From Mesotoga prima MesG1.Ag.4.2 (GTDB lineage Bacteria > Thermotogota > Thermotogae > Petrotogales > Kosmotogaceae): a stretch of 64,000 bases of DNA. This document shows positions 30,299 to 37,988 of this stretch, one piece after another. The notes below the pieces were generated by a model, which saw nothing but the letters and a program-made list of their open reading frames with translations, had not been told where the DNA came from and did not search any database. The stretch covers positions 1,612,001 through 1,676,000 of the forward strand of contig NC_017934.1 in NCBI RefSeq assembly GCF_000147715.2, written 5' to 3'. Position 1 is the first letter of the stretch. Each line of letters starts with the position of its first letter. A program made the position numbers and the translations under genes.

Positions 30299-31456
30299 AT
30301 GAACATAGCGATGTTCAGTGACACATATTCACCTCAGGTCAACGGGGTGGTGACCATGATCAAGATGCTTGAAGAGAATCTTCAGAAGAGAGGCCATAAC
30401 GTATATATATTTACGGTTGACCACCCCGAAGCAGGCATCCAGGAGAATGTTTATCGTATACCATCTCTTAAATTTCCATGGGAAAAGCAACACCGAATAG
30501 GTTTGCCCACAAACTTCAAGGAACTAATAAAGATCGTGAAGAATCTCGAGATAGACATTATTCACTCGCACACGTCACTAATCGTTGGGTATCTGGCGAG
30601 TTATGTTCTAACGAATTTGCACATTCCAGGAGTAACGACTTATCACACAATGATGGAAGAGTACGTTCACTACATCCCATTCATGGAACCCATTCTGAGA
30701 GTTTACATCAGAGCTCAGGACAGAAGATTTTGTGATAAGCACAGGGCTGTAATTGCTCCTTCGATAAAAATCAAGAAGCTGCTTCTTTCTTATGGAGTTT
30801 CTTCACATATAGAGGTAATTCCCAACGGGGTCGATCTTACTCCATTTAAGAGAAGCTTCAGCAGAGAAGAGAAAAGAGCATTCAGGAAGAAGTACAAGAT
30901 AAAAGAGGACGATAAAGTGCTCATCTTTGTTGGAAGGCTTGGAGAAGAGAAGAGCATAGACAAACTTATAGAGAATTTCGCAAGAGTCTCCGAAGCTTTA
31001 CCAGACTCCCATTTGCTGCTAGTTGGAGATGGTCCTCTGAAGGGTAAGCTGCAGGAATTAGCCAGAAGTCTGAGGGTCGGTGAGAAGGTCCACTTCACGG
31101 GATTCTTGAGATGGCCCGACGAGATATCGTTAGCCTACAAAAGCAGCGATGCATTCATGATCGCTTCTCACACTGAGACTTTCGGCCTTGTTACCCTTGA
31201 AGCGATGGCCTCGGGATTGCCGGTCGTGGCATATAAGGACGATAGCATAGTAAATATGGTACTGGATGGAGAAAATGGCTTCATGTGCTCCTCGAAAGAT
31301 GAGTTATCCAATGCGGCTATTCAAATGCTGAGTGATCATAGCCTAAGAGAAAGAATGGCAAAACGCTCAGTTGAGATCTCGGAGGACTTCTCCGCTGAAG
31401 CTAATGTAGAGAGAACAGTGAATCTTTATGAAAGAGTTGTCAAGAACGAGATCTAG
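30299..31456 (+). CDS. GT4 glycosyltransferase, probable glycolipid synthase
   Basis: The 385-residue protein has the GT-B fold. The N-terminal domain begins MNIAMFSDTYSPQVNGVV, a hallmark of diacylglycerol and similar lipid glycosyltransferases. IPNGVDL, FVGRLGEEKS and the C-terminal EX7E region SHTETFGLVTLEAMASGLPV follow. It should transfer a sugar from a nucleotide donor to a lipid at the membrane. GGAGG lies six bases before the ATG. The frame is open further upstream through the tRNA-Gln gene, but that is a chance extension. It overlaps the flippase-like gene by 17 bp tail to tail. Confidence 0.9.
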   Translation: MNIAMFSDTYSPQVNGVVTMIKMLEENLQKRGHNVYIFTVDHPEAGIQENVYRIPSLKFPWEKQHRIGLPTNFKELIKIVKNLEIDIIHSHTSLIVGYLASYVLTNLHIPGVTTYHTMMEEYVHYIPFMEPILRVYIRAQDRRFCDKHRAVIAPSIKIKKLLLSYGVSSHIEVIPNGVDLTPFKRSFSREEKRAFRKKYKIKEDDKVLIFVGRLGEEKSIDKLIENFARVSEALPDSHLLLVGDGPLKGKLQELARSLRVGEKVHFTGFLRWPDEISLAYKSSDAFMIASHTETFGLVTLEAMASGLPVVAYKDDSIVNMVLDGENGFMCSSKDELSNAAIQMLSDHSLRERMAKRSVEISEDFSAEANVERTVNLYERVVKNEI

Positions 31457-32450
31457 ATTTGAATCCTATTTCATGAGCTGAAAGTAATCCTCCGAAAATG
31501 ATGTTTGCGTAGTAGCTGAAGAATCTCCAGATCAGAAGCGCAGCTCCAATTCCTTCGCCAAAAAAAGACTTAAAAAATAGCACATACCCACCCTCAGACA
31601 CTCCACTCGCTCCTGGTGTTGGAATAAGAGAGACTACAAGGAACAAAATCAGCTGAACGGCCGTGATTTCGAGATAGTTTACAGGCGTTCCAATTGAAAG
31701 GGCAACAAAATACGGGATGGATATCATGCAAATCAGCTGTGCAAGAGTACTCAAAGACGCACTAGTAAGGACAAAGGGTCTCCTGACCAATTCCTTCATT
31801 GAAGAATGGAAGAAGCGTAGCTCTCTCATTGCCTTCTCTATTAACGATTCTTTCTCTTTTACTATTCTGATCTTGTGAAGAAAGCTGATCACAAAGTGGA
31901 TGAGCTTATCAGTTAGCTTAGGACTGAGCGAAAATAGAACAAGTCCTACCAGAACTACACTGTTCAGCGCAAATCCGAAAATAGAGAGCACGGCGAGATT
32001 AGAAATCTTCTGTGAAACAAGCGGGTAGGCCTTGAAAACGGCTACAGCTCCAAGCAATGTGATTACGGTTTGATAAATCAGAAATCTTGAAACGAGCATC
32101 GCAGTTGATTCACCTATCGAGATACCTCTTCTCTGCATAAAGACTATCTGCGCCGGCTGTCCTCCCGAAGAGAAAGGCGTTATACCATTGAAAAATGTTC
32201 CAATAACCGTAATCTTAAAAAGAAATAAGAAGGGAATCGCCAGATTCCGCATGGCTGCGAACAGTTTAAGGGTGATTGCTTCGAATAACCAAGTACCGAA
32301 CGTTAGACAGAATATCAGAAATATCCATCCGGGATTGGCTGCAGAAAGGTAAGAAATCGATTTGCTGAAGTCGGTCGCAAAAAGAACTATCAGAATAATC
32401 AGCAAACTGAGAGAAATCGCGATCATAAAGTTTCTGGTTGATTTTTTCAT
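31440..32450 (-). CDS. Flippase-like membrane protein (LPG synthase TM / UPF0104 family)
   Basis: The 336-residue protein has about eight hydrophobic helices and the family segments FFNGITPFSSGGQPAQIVFMQRRG (in two parts) and LIPTPGASGVSEGGYVLFF. These match the membrane domain shared with MprF and AglD-type proteins. It may move or synthesise a glycolipid, and the substrate is not known. The start overlaps the upstream glycosyltransferase stop by 4 bp (ATGA), so the two genes form a coupled pair. Confidence 0.88.
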   Translation of the reverse strand: MKKSTRNFMIAISLSLLIILIVLFATDFSKSISYLSAANPGWIFLIFCLTFGTWLFEAITLKLFAAMRNLAIPFLFLFKITVIGTFFNGITPFSSGGQPAQIVFMQRRGISIGESTAMLVSRFLIYQTVITLLGAVAVFKAYPLVSQKISNLAVLSIFGFALNSVVLVGLVLFSLSPKLTDKLIHFVISFLHKIRIVKEKESLIEKAMRELRFFHSSMKELVRRPFVLTSASLSTLAQLICMISIPYFVALSIGTPVNYLEITAVQLILFLVVSLIPTPGASGVSEGGYVLFFKSFFGEGIGAALLIWRFFSYYANIIFGGLLSAHEIGFKSRSRS

Positions 32451-33454
32451 TTTTTCCTGTCAAGTACCTCTAGGTAGATTTTCTTAAGTTCCTGACCAAT
32501 AATCGACAGATCCTTTTCCAGCGCAGTTCCCTTTCCACATGCCGATAGTTTCTTTCTCAGACTTTCATTGTGAAGTAATCTATCTATGTTCTCCATGAAC
32601 TCCTTGTTGTTTTTTGCCTTCAGACAGTTCTCTTCATGTTTCATCCAATCACTGTATACAGGTATATCTCTCAAAACGATCGGGGCTTCTGTAGCCAGGG
32701 CTTCCAGGACAACAATGCCTTCAGTCTCTTCATAGCTCGGGAAAAGAAAGACATCACAAGCCGAATAAGGGCCGATAATCATCTCTTGCGGAATGAACCC
32801 GGGAAATTTCACATTGTCTGGAGGATTTTTCAAAAGCCTTCGAATTTTGGAAGGCAGAAGACTGCTGATTTTTGCTCCGAACCAGTAAAAAACTAAATCA
32901 GTCCTCTTCTCAGCTATTTCGCAGAAATCTATTACTCCTTTCCTTTCGAAAGGGAGTCCAACTGAGACAATCAGGGGCTTTCGAATGTTGTTTTCCAAAA
33001 GGAATTTCTCGGCCAGTACTTTGTTTTTTGAAAATCTTGTATTGTCGACGCCATTTGAAACGGCTTTGATTGGGAGATCGATTCCATAACTCTTGATGAG
33101 ATTTTTGGCATACTCCGTAGGTGAAATAAGAAAATCTGCTGATGAATAGAGCTTTATCAATCTTTTTTTCAGCCAGGGTGCGATCGCGTTTGACAGAGTG
33201 AACGAGTTTCTAAAGTCCTCATAGGTTGTGTGTGTATGATAGATAACGGGAATGTTGGACTTCTTCGCTTTCTTAAGAATCCTCTCCGCTCCGGGCCCCA
33301 CCGTGTTTATGTGGACAACATCAAAACGGTCTTCCTCATTTGTTGTATACTCCACACCGACTTTCTCAAGAGCCGACATTTGGTGCTTCAATGCGATTCC
33401 CACGCCTGACTTACTGAAGAGCTTCTTTCCTTCGGAATACAAAAGGACTCTCAT
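32447..33454 (-). CDS. GT4 glycosyltransferase
   Basis: The 335-residue protein is a GT-B enzyme with an N-terminal GKKLFSKSGVGIALKHQ. AVSNGVD and SVGLPFERKGVIDF follow, and the C-terminal domain has PSYEETEGIVVLEALATEAP as the EX7E motif. It is related to enzymes making mono- and diglycosyl lipids. GGAGGT lies just before the ATG. Together with the coupled flippase-like gene and the GT4 at 30299 it suggests a glycolipid pathway. Confidence 0.9.
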   Translation of the reverse strand: MRVLLYSEGKKLFSKSGVGIALKHQMSALEKVGVEYTTNEEDRFDVVHINTVGPGAERILKKAKKSNIPVIYHTHTTYEDFRNSFTLSNAIAPWLKKRLIKLYSSADFLISPTEYAKNLIKSYGIDLPIKAVSNGVDNTRFSKNKVLAEKFLLENNIRKPLIVSVGLPFERKGVIDFCEIAEKRTDLVFYWFGAKISSLLPSKIRRLLKNPPDNVKFPGFIPQEMIIGPYSACDVFLFPSYEETEGIVVLEALATEAPIVLRDIPVYSDWMKHEENCLKAKNNKEFMENIDRLLHNESLRKKLSACGKGTALEKDLSIIGQELKKIYLEVLDRKK

Positions 33455-33825
33455 TTTTACCTCCAGGACAGTTGTTAGTAGATCTTCGCAGTCGATTTCG
33501 ACAAGAAAATGCCTGCTGAAATCTATAACAAGAAAGGATTGTCTACAGAAACGTCAAAAAGAAAATCTTACTTCTTTCCTTATGTTAGAAAACAGTTCAG
33601 ACATGAGTGGCCTTCTCACTCTCTTCAACGACTATTCTACCCTATCTAAGAATATTTATCACTTGAACTGCCTCCTATCAATGTTTGACACACTAATCAG
33701 AGTATCCAGGGAAACTAAGTCCCCTCCTTTGTTTTTCTTCAGGCTCAGTTAAGGGAAACTGAAAGAGCTTACAAGAGTCTAAATACTGGAAAATAACAAT
33801 TAAGTGTTCAGTCATTTTGAGGAAA
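33455..33825. other. Intergenic region with no gene seen
   Basis: About 370 bp between divergent genes. It holds the ribosome site of the glycosyltransferase at its left edge and no convincing coding frame, RNA fold or terminator. Confidence 0.6.
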
Positions 33826-33854
33826 TTGACTATCGTGGTCAATCAAATTATACT
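33826..33854 (+). promoter_or_regulatory. Promoter for the NTPase gene
   Basis: TTGACT (33826-33831), 17 bp, TATACT (33849-33854), giving an untranslated leader of about 75 nt. Confidence 0.75.
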
Positions 33855-33937
33855 GAGTGAAGGAACACAAAAGCGAGTTGCCAAGATAACTGAGTTTTCT
33901 CAACTAACTGATTGATTTTTCATATGGGGGAGTCACA

Positions 33938-34456
33938 ATGAAATTCTTCATTACCGGAGAAAGGAATGTCGGAAAGAGTTATCTTGTGGAAAGAATAAAA
34001 CCGGTCGTTAAGTATAGAGGCTTCGAAACACGTTTTGATAATGATCTGGAAAATTTATACATGAATTTCTACGAAGGGGACTCACTTCTTATAGGAACAA
34101 GGGAAAGAGGACGACTAAGAATTGTAGAAGAAGGGTTTTTATTTGCCACAAAGCTTCTGGGCTCGCTTGACATACCCAACGACAATCTCTTGATAATGGA
34201 CGAAATTGGCTTTCTTGAAGAAGATTCTCCGGAGTTTCAGCAAGCGGTTGTCTCTTCTTTAAGACGTGCAAAGCATTGTCTATGCGTTCTAAGAAAGGGT
34301 AACTTCTCATTTATTGACCACTTGAAGCGATCGATGGGAATCGGTAGCATTGAGCTTACTGAGGCGAACCGTGAGGACGTCTTCGGTAGGGTTGTAAGAG
34401 AGATAGAAAAAGAGAGGGCAAATCTACCCTCTCCTGGAGGCGACGAAGGGATTTGA
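33938..34456 (+). CDS. P-loop NTPase (THEP1-like nucleoside-triphosphatase)
   Basis: The 172-residue protein has Walker A GERNVGKS at residues 7-14 and Walker B LLIMDEIGFLE near the middle. That DEIG segment is typical of THEP1-type NTPases and nucleotide kinases. The substrate is uncertain. The start ATG follows GGGGGAG. The last 22 bp overlap the 3' end of tRNA-Cys on the other strand, and the tRNA terminator stem lies inside the coding sequence just before. The protein C-terminus is therefore dictated in part by an RNA gene. Confidence 0.8.
   Translation: MKFFITGERNVGKSYLVERIKPVVKYRGFETRFDNDLENLYMNFYEGDSLLIGTRERGRLRIVEEGFLFATKLLGSLDIPNDNLLIMDEIGFLEEDSPEFQQAVVSSLRRAKHCLCVLRKGNFSFIDHLKRSMGIGSIELTEANREDVFGRVVREIEKERANLPSPGGDEGI
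34406..34433 (-). terminator. Terminator after tRNA-Cys
   Basis: On the minus strand GAGAGGG, loop TAGATTTG, CCCTCTC is followed by TTTTT. It lies wholly within the NTPase coding region on the plus strand. Confidence 0.85.
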
Positions 34457-34511
34457 ACCCTTGAGTAGAGATTTTGCAGACCTCCGCCTTTGACCCCTTG
34501 GCTACGTCGCC
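34435..34511 (-). tRNA. tRNA-Cys (GCA)
   Basis: The 77-nt RNA has acceptor GGCGACG/CGTCGCC. The anticodon stem GAGGT/ATCTC closes the loop CTGCAAA, which gives anticodon GCA. The T loop is GTTCAAATC, the discriminator is U and CCA is encoded. U73 and GCA are cysteine identity elements. The D arm is a few bases longer than usual. Confidence 0.95.
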
Positions 34512-34522
34512 CAACGAGAATT

Positions 34523-34551
34523 ATTCTAGCATGTAAATGAGATCATTTCAA
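34523..34551 (-). promoter_or_regulatory. Promoter for tRNA-Cys
   Basis: On the minus strand TTGAAA (34546-34551), 17 bp, TAGAAT (34523-34528). It starts right after the terminator of the ncRNA candidate upstream. Confidence 0.85.
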
Positions 34552-34745
34552 CAAAAGGGCCGCTATTGGCGGCCCTCGGGGTGGAAAATTCTTCAGGAGG
34601 GAGGTTGGCTCCCTTAGTTCCTTGGGTCTGGAACCAACTCGCAACAGGACGCGGGGACATCCTTTGCATCTCAATGATATATCGTTGCTTACCCGATACC
34701 AAATGCGAATTTATCCGACCTGAAACGAGCAAAGTGATTTAGCAC
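34552..34745 (-). ncRNA. Unidentified structured RNA candidate with its own terminator
   Basis: The 190-nt stretch between two minus-strand genes has no credible coding frame but strong fold potential on the minus strand. TTCAGG near 34720 can pair with CCTGAA near 34590 as a closing stem. Inside are GTATCG-loop-CGATAT, AGGATG-TCCCCG-CGTCCT and GTTGGTTCC pairing with GGAAC and CCAAC. It ends in an 8-bp stem AGGGCCGC/GCGGCCCT (34556-34576) followed by TTTT. It does not show SRP RNA, tmRNA or RNase P signatures. A 6S-type RNA is possible but not supported by a motif I can name. The 5' end is approximate. Confidence 0.5.
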
Positions 34746-34870
34746 TCTTTATCTACACTATGAACACCAATTTGAAAGTATGCTCTATTCTCTTGCACCC
34801 GTAATATCTGGAAATTACCATGAAAGACAGAGTTCTTTCGAATATTCTCTGCTGAATAAACAGGCATGAA

Positions 34871-36157
34871 TCATTTGTCAAAAACGAGTTCCCTGAACCA
34901 AATATAACTGGTAAGCCCGAAAGTGGGAATTCTGAAAACTGGATATGTGGGAATCGGACCGTCTCCCGCCTGAAGGACATAATCGTCAAGATACTCGATC
35001 CTACCGTCCTTAGAGATCAGGAACATGCCGTTCGACAACGGTGTGCTGTAAAGCTCCACTGCCGATTTGTCGGCAATCAGGTGTAACCAGGAGTATTCTT
35101 CAAGAGAGTCTGCAGAAGTGATTTCGTCGCCGGAGTAAAGCCATAAGAGCTCAATTTCTGGTTTTGCGGAATACTCGTTCCATGTGACAAGCTCGTTTAA
35201 AAGGCTTCTCAGCCTCTTCTCTTCTCTGCCAGTATCTTCGCAATCACCTGTAGCGCATGGAAATCCGCCGTTGAAAACTTCAAGCGGTGTCTTTGAAGTC
35301 ACGACTACGATGATGGGATTTCCGAGATAATCGCTCATAGAGAAGGTCTCTCCAAATACGTCTCTGGCTTCGAACAGAGGTGCGATCGAACCCTTTTTCA
35401 ACAGAGGCCTGTTCTGGGCATCTTCATCGACCTGCTCGAATGTGACTTTTCTGCCATCCCTGCTGATCTCGCTTACTCTGTAGTTCTTGTCGTTGATTCT
35501 TATGACGCTGGTCGCTTCGAAAAGCTCGTGATTCTTATGAACCATGTCTATAGTTCCATCTCTGTCCAGATCTATTCCGATGAAGACTTCGTCTATCTTA
35601 TCGGCCAGGCCATCGGGCGCGGTAGGAAACAGGGCGATTTCGATAAGCTCTCCGTCGACTTCCAGCAAACCTTCTCTTCTACTCATGAGCAAGTAGTCGA
35701 CTTCGACGCCTTCCTTTTTTGGAAGGATCGCGTGAATTTCAAGATCCTGGGTCATGTAAGATGAATTCCCGTTGGAAAGATATTCGACCCTTAACTGTTG
35801 ACTGAATTTATAGGCACGGCTTTCATTGATAACGGTCCCTCTATATTGTCCCTTTATCGGAATGTTGTTTAGGAAACAGCCGTCGTAATCGCTGTCGATC
35901 CAGAGGATCGGAGGCTCGACGTTCATGATCGCTATGTTGACAGTTGAATCCCCGATTGTGATTTGTCCGTAGAAAATACGCTCATCTGCGATTGCGCTGA
36001 CTCCTTCCGGTGGATAAATACTCATTTCGACATCGCTTCCGCTCGCGATGTATGTCCAGCCCATCCGTTCCGTAAGATAACCGGACAGAGTACCGGAAAA
36101 AAGCATCGCCGACGAAATCAACGAAACGACAAGCAATATCGCTACCTTTTTAGCCAT
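34871..36157 (-). CDS. Exported protein with C-terminal thioredoxin-fold domain
   Basis: The protein of about 428 residues has a signal peptide (KKVAILLVVSLISSAMLFSG) and a beta-rich middle with a calcium-like GIDLDRDGTIDM. From about residue 255 a redoxin-like domain follows (KKGSIAPLFEARDVFGETFSMSDYLG). In place of the CxxC there is FPCATGDCED, two cysteines four residues apart, so ordinary thioredoxin chemistry is uncertain. The ATG at 36157 follows GGAGG at 8 bases, whereas a GTG 9 bp upstream overlaps that site. The Cys-rich gene lies 25 bp upstream on the same strand. Confidence 0.65.
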   Translation of the reverse strand: MAKKVAILLVVSLISSAMLFSGTLSGYLTERMGWTYIASGSDVEMSIYPPEGVSAIADERIFYGQITIGDSTVNIAIMNVEPPILWIDSDYDGCFLNNIPIKGQYRGTVINESRAYKFSQQLRVEYLSNGNSSYMTQDLEIHAILPKKEGVEVDYLLMSRREGLLEVDGELIEIALFPTAPDGLADKIDEVFIGIDLDRDGTIDMVHKNHELFEATSVIRINDKNYRVSEISRDGRKVTFEQVDEDAQNRPLLKKGSIAPLFEARDVFGETFSMSDYLGNPIIVVVTSKTPLEVFNGGFPCATGDCEDTGREEKRLRSLLNELVTWNEYSAKPEIELLWLYSGDEITSADSLEEYSWLHLIADKSAVELYSTPLSNGMFLISKDGRIEYLDDYVLQAGDGPIPTYPVFRIPTFGLTSYIWFRELVFDK

Positions 36158-36182
36158 ACGAATCACCTCCTCAATTCATATG

Positions 36183-36611
36183 TCAAAGATCAGAGCAAAA
36201 ACAACTTTCACTCACAGCTTCGGCTTCAAAATCATCTTCGATTTGAAAGAAATAGAACATTATTGTGCATTTGTTGCAGCTGGCTACACCAAATCCTTCG
36301 CAGTCAACATCCACGTACTCCCAGCTCCACGGACTTGCGTCAATCGAGTATCTGCATTCTCCGCAAGCGCTTGCAAATACACTCAAAGGGTTGTTGTTTG
36401 CGTCGTAATGACGTGCTTCTGTAGAAATACAGCAATATACTGCGTAGGGTACAAATCTCGTATTAATTATCAACTCTTTGCTGTAAGAAAATTCTGAATA
36501 CAAGAAACAATTGCATTCATACAAATAGCAACCTGGGTCCTCCACTCTTGTGATCACGCCACCAGTCAGTCCAAATGTCAAAATCGACAGGAATACGAAA
36601 GAAAAAATCAA
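36183..36611 (-). CDS. Cysteine-rich exported protein of unknown function
   Basis: The 142-residue protein has a signal-like start (FSFVFLSILTFGLTGG) and 12 cysteines in the mature part, arranged as C-x5-C-x-C, CC, C-x2-C, C, C-x2-C and C-x-C. I do not recognise the family. TTG at 36611 is the first standard start. In frame 21 bp upstream, a CTG at 36632 sits six bases after AGGAG and would add LIFKRCF, giving the positively charged N-region a signal peptide needs. The true start may be that CTG. It probably forms a unit with the exported thioredoxin-fold gene downstream. Confidence 0.6.
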   Translation of the reverse strand: MIFSFVFLSILTFGLTGGVITRVEDPGCYLYECNCFLYSEFSYSKELIINTRFVPYAVYCCISTEARHYDANNNPLSVFASACGECRYSIDASPWSWEYVDVDCEGFGVASCNKCTIMFYFFQIEDDFEAEAVSESCFCSDL

Positions 36612-36649
36612 AAAACACCTTTTAAAAATCAGAGTTCTCTCCTTTCTAG

Positions 36650-37042
36650 TTAGTTAAGGTACTGAAATAATATCACCATATATGTCATATAGAAAAATAG
36701 GAATAAACAAAATCAGATATGCTTAGCGCTAAATATTCGTGAACAGCTGTCCTGTGTTACCTAAATCGCAGATTTTCACAGTAATATTGTAATATGACCG
36801 TGATTATTAAGAGAAGTACACGATAAAATGTAGTGTACGCGACGCGTGTACGTATTGAATCATAAAAAGACATATGAGGCTATATGTAGTTCTCTCCAGA
36901 ACTTGGTGGTACCTCCCGGTGATGATAAGTTCTTCCATGTTCAGGTTTGCTCTAGATCATTTACGACGGATCACTTCATTTGCCGGTAGTCATCACACGG
37001 TATTCTATATGAACAGCAATATCATCATGGCATATCAGGCTA
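36650..37042. other. AT-rich intergenic region with inverted repeats
   Basis: No coding frame is convincing. It contains GTACAC-11 nt-GTGTAC (36816-36838), AGAACTT/AAGTTCT flanking 36904-36925, and a long-range pair CCG-GTGATGA (36916-36925) with TCATCAC-A-CGG (36990-37000). These may mark a promoter region or a short structured RNA, but none is strong alone. Confidence 0.35.
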
Positions 37043-37071
37043 TTGACAGATAGATTCGAGTAATGTAGAAT
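37043..37071 (+). promoter_or_regulatory. Promoter for tRNA-Asp
   Basis: TTGACA (37043-37048), 17 bp, TAGAAT (37066-37071). Confidence 0.9.
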
Positions 37072-37082
37072 CTTTTATGTTT

Positions 37083-37160
37083 GGGGACGTGGTGAAGTTT
37101 GGTTATCATGCCGGTCTGTCACACCGGTGGCCGCGAGTTCAAGTCTCGTCGTCCCCGCCA
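37083..37160 (+). tRNA. tRNA-Asp (GTC)
   Basis: Acceptor GGGGACG/CGTCCCC, anticodon stem CCGGT/ACCGG with loop CTGTCAC (anticodon GTC), T loop GTTCAAGTC, discriminator G and encoded CCA. Confidence 0.97.
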
Positions 37161-37162
37161 GA

Positions 37163-37190
37163 GAGAGTCCTTAGGGGCTCTCCTTTTTTT
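37163..37190 (+). terminator. Terminator after tRNA-Asp
   Basis: GAGAGTCC, loop TTAG, GGGCTCTC, then CTTTTTTT. The following 290 bp to ruvC show no gene. Confidence 0.88.
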
Positions 37191-37481
37191 GCATATTGGA
37201 AGCTTCAGACAATTCTCACACTCAAGATGACAAGCAAGTTCTTCCGGTCAATATCTACTTAACTTCTTTCAGGTTGAGGACGGTTACAATATCTTCAGAG
37301 TGAATGTATTCGATACAGTGTCCTTGTGACTTAAAGATTAATTCCCGTCGGGTCGTTTTGACCATTGTCGTTGCTGTCAAGAATCGAAGCCTTTCAGACT
37401 TTTGACTTCTTTGAGCTGGACTTAGGGTGATGAGTGTTTTGTAATAGACTGGTTTCTACCGAGTTCTGGAGGTGTTCATAG

Positions 37482-37988
37482 TTGCCTGCCTGTGTTAGGG
37501 TTCTAGGTATCGATCCAGGTTTTGGAGCGGTTGGATATGGTGTAGTCGAGATGAGATCGTCGCGGATCGATCTCGTTTCATACGGAGCGATCAGAACTGA
37601 GCCGCAAGAACCTATACCTGACAGACTTCTAAAGATTCATGATCGGCTTGAAGAACTTCTACTCGAGTTTCGCCCCGATGAATCTGCCGTCGAAGAACTT
37701 TTCTTCTTCAGAAATGTCACGACGGCGATTCAGGTGAGCGAGGCGAGGGGGGTTATACTTCTTGCAATGAGGAGACACGAAGTACCGATATTTGAATATA
37801 CACCCCATCAAGTAAAACTTGCCGTTACTGGCTACGGAAGAGCCGAAAAGGGGCAGGTTCAGAGGACTTTGAAAACTTTCTTCCGAATGGAAGTTAACCC
37901 CAGACCCGATGATGCGGCCGATGCGCTAGCAGTAGCCTGGTGTCACTTGACTTCAAGGAAATTCCCCGGAGGTGTTCGAAAGGCATGA
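37482..37988 (+). CDS. ruvC: Crossover junction endodeoxyribonuclease RuvC
   Basis: The 168-residue protein resolves Holliday junctions with RuvAB. It has the RNase H-fold motifs LGIDPGFGAVGYGVV (first Asp), AVEELFFFRN (Glu), YTPHQVKLAVTGYGRAEKGQV and RPDDAADALAVAWCH (final Asp pair). The TTG start is fixed by GGAGGTG seven bases upstream. It overlaps polC by 4 bp (ATGA). Confidence 0.95.
   Translation: MPACVRVLGIDPGFGAVGYGVVEMRSSRIDLVSYGAIRTEPQEPIPDRLLKIHDRLEELLLEFRPDESAVEELFFFRNVTTAIQVSEARGVILLAMRRHEVPIFEYTPHQVKLAVTGYGRAEKGQVQRTLKTFFRMEVNPRPDDAADALAVAWCHLTSRKFPGGVRKA

Noticed and set aside
34526-34732. Minus-strand frame of 68 codons inside the ncRNA candidate
   Set aside because: It crosses the ncRNA terminator and tRNA-Cys promoter, with no ribosome site.
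36180-36497. Plus-strand frames antisense to the Cys-rich gene
   Set aside because: No ribosome site; composition mirrors the opposite strand.
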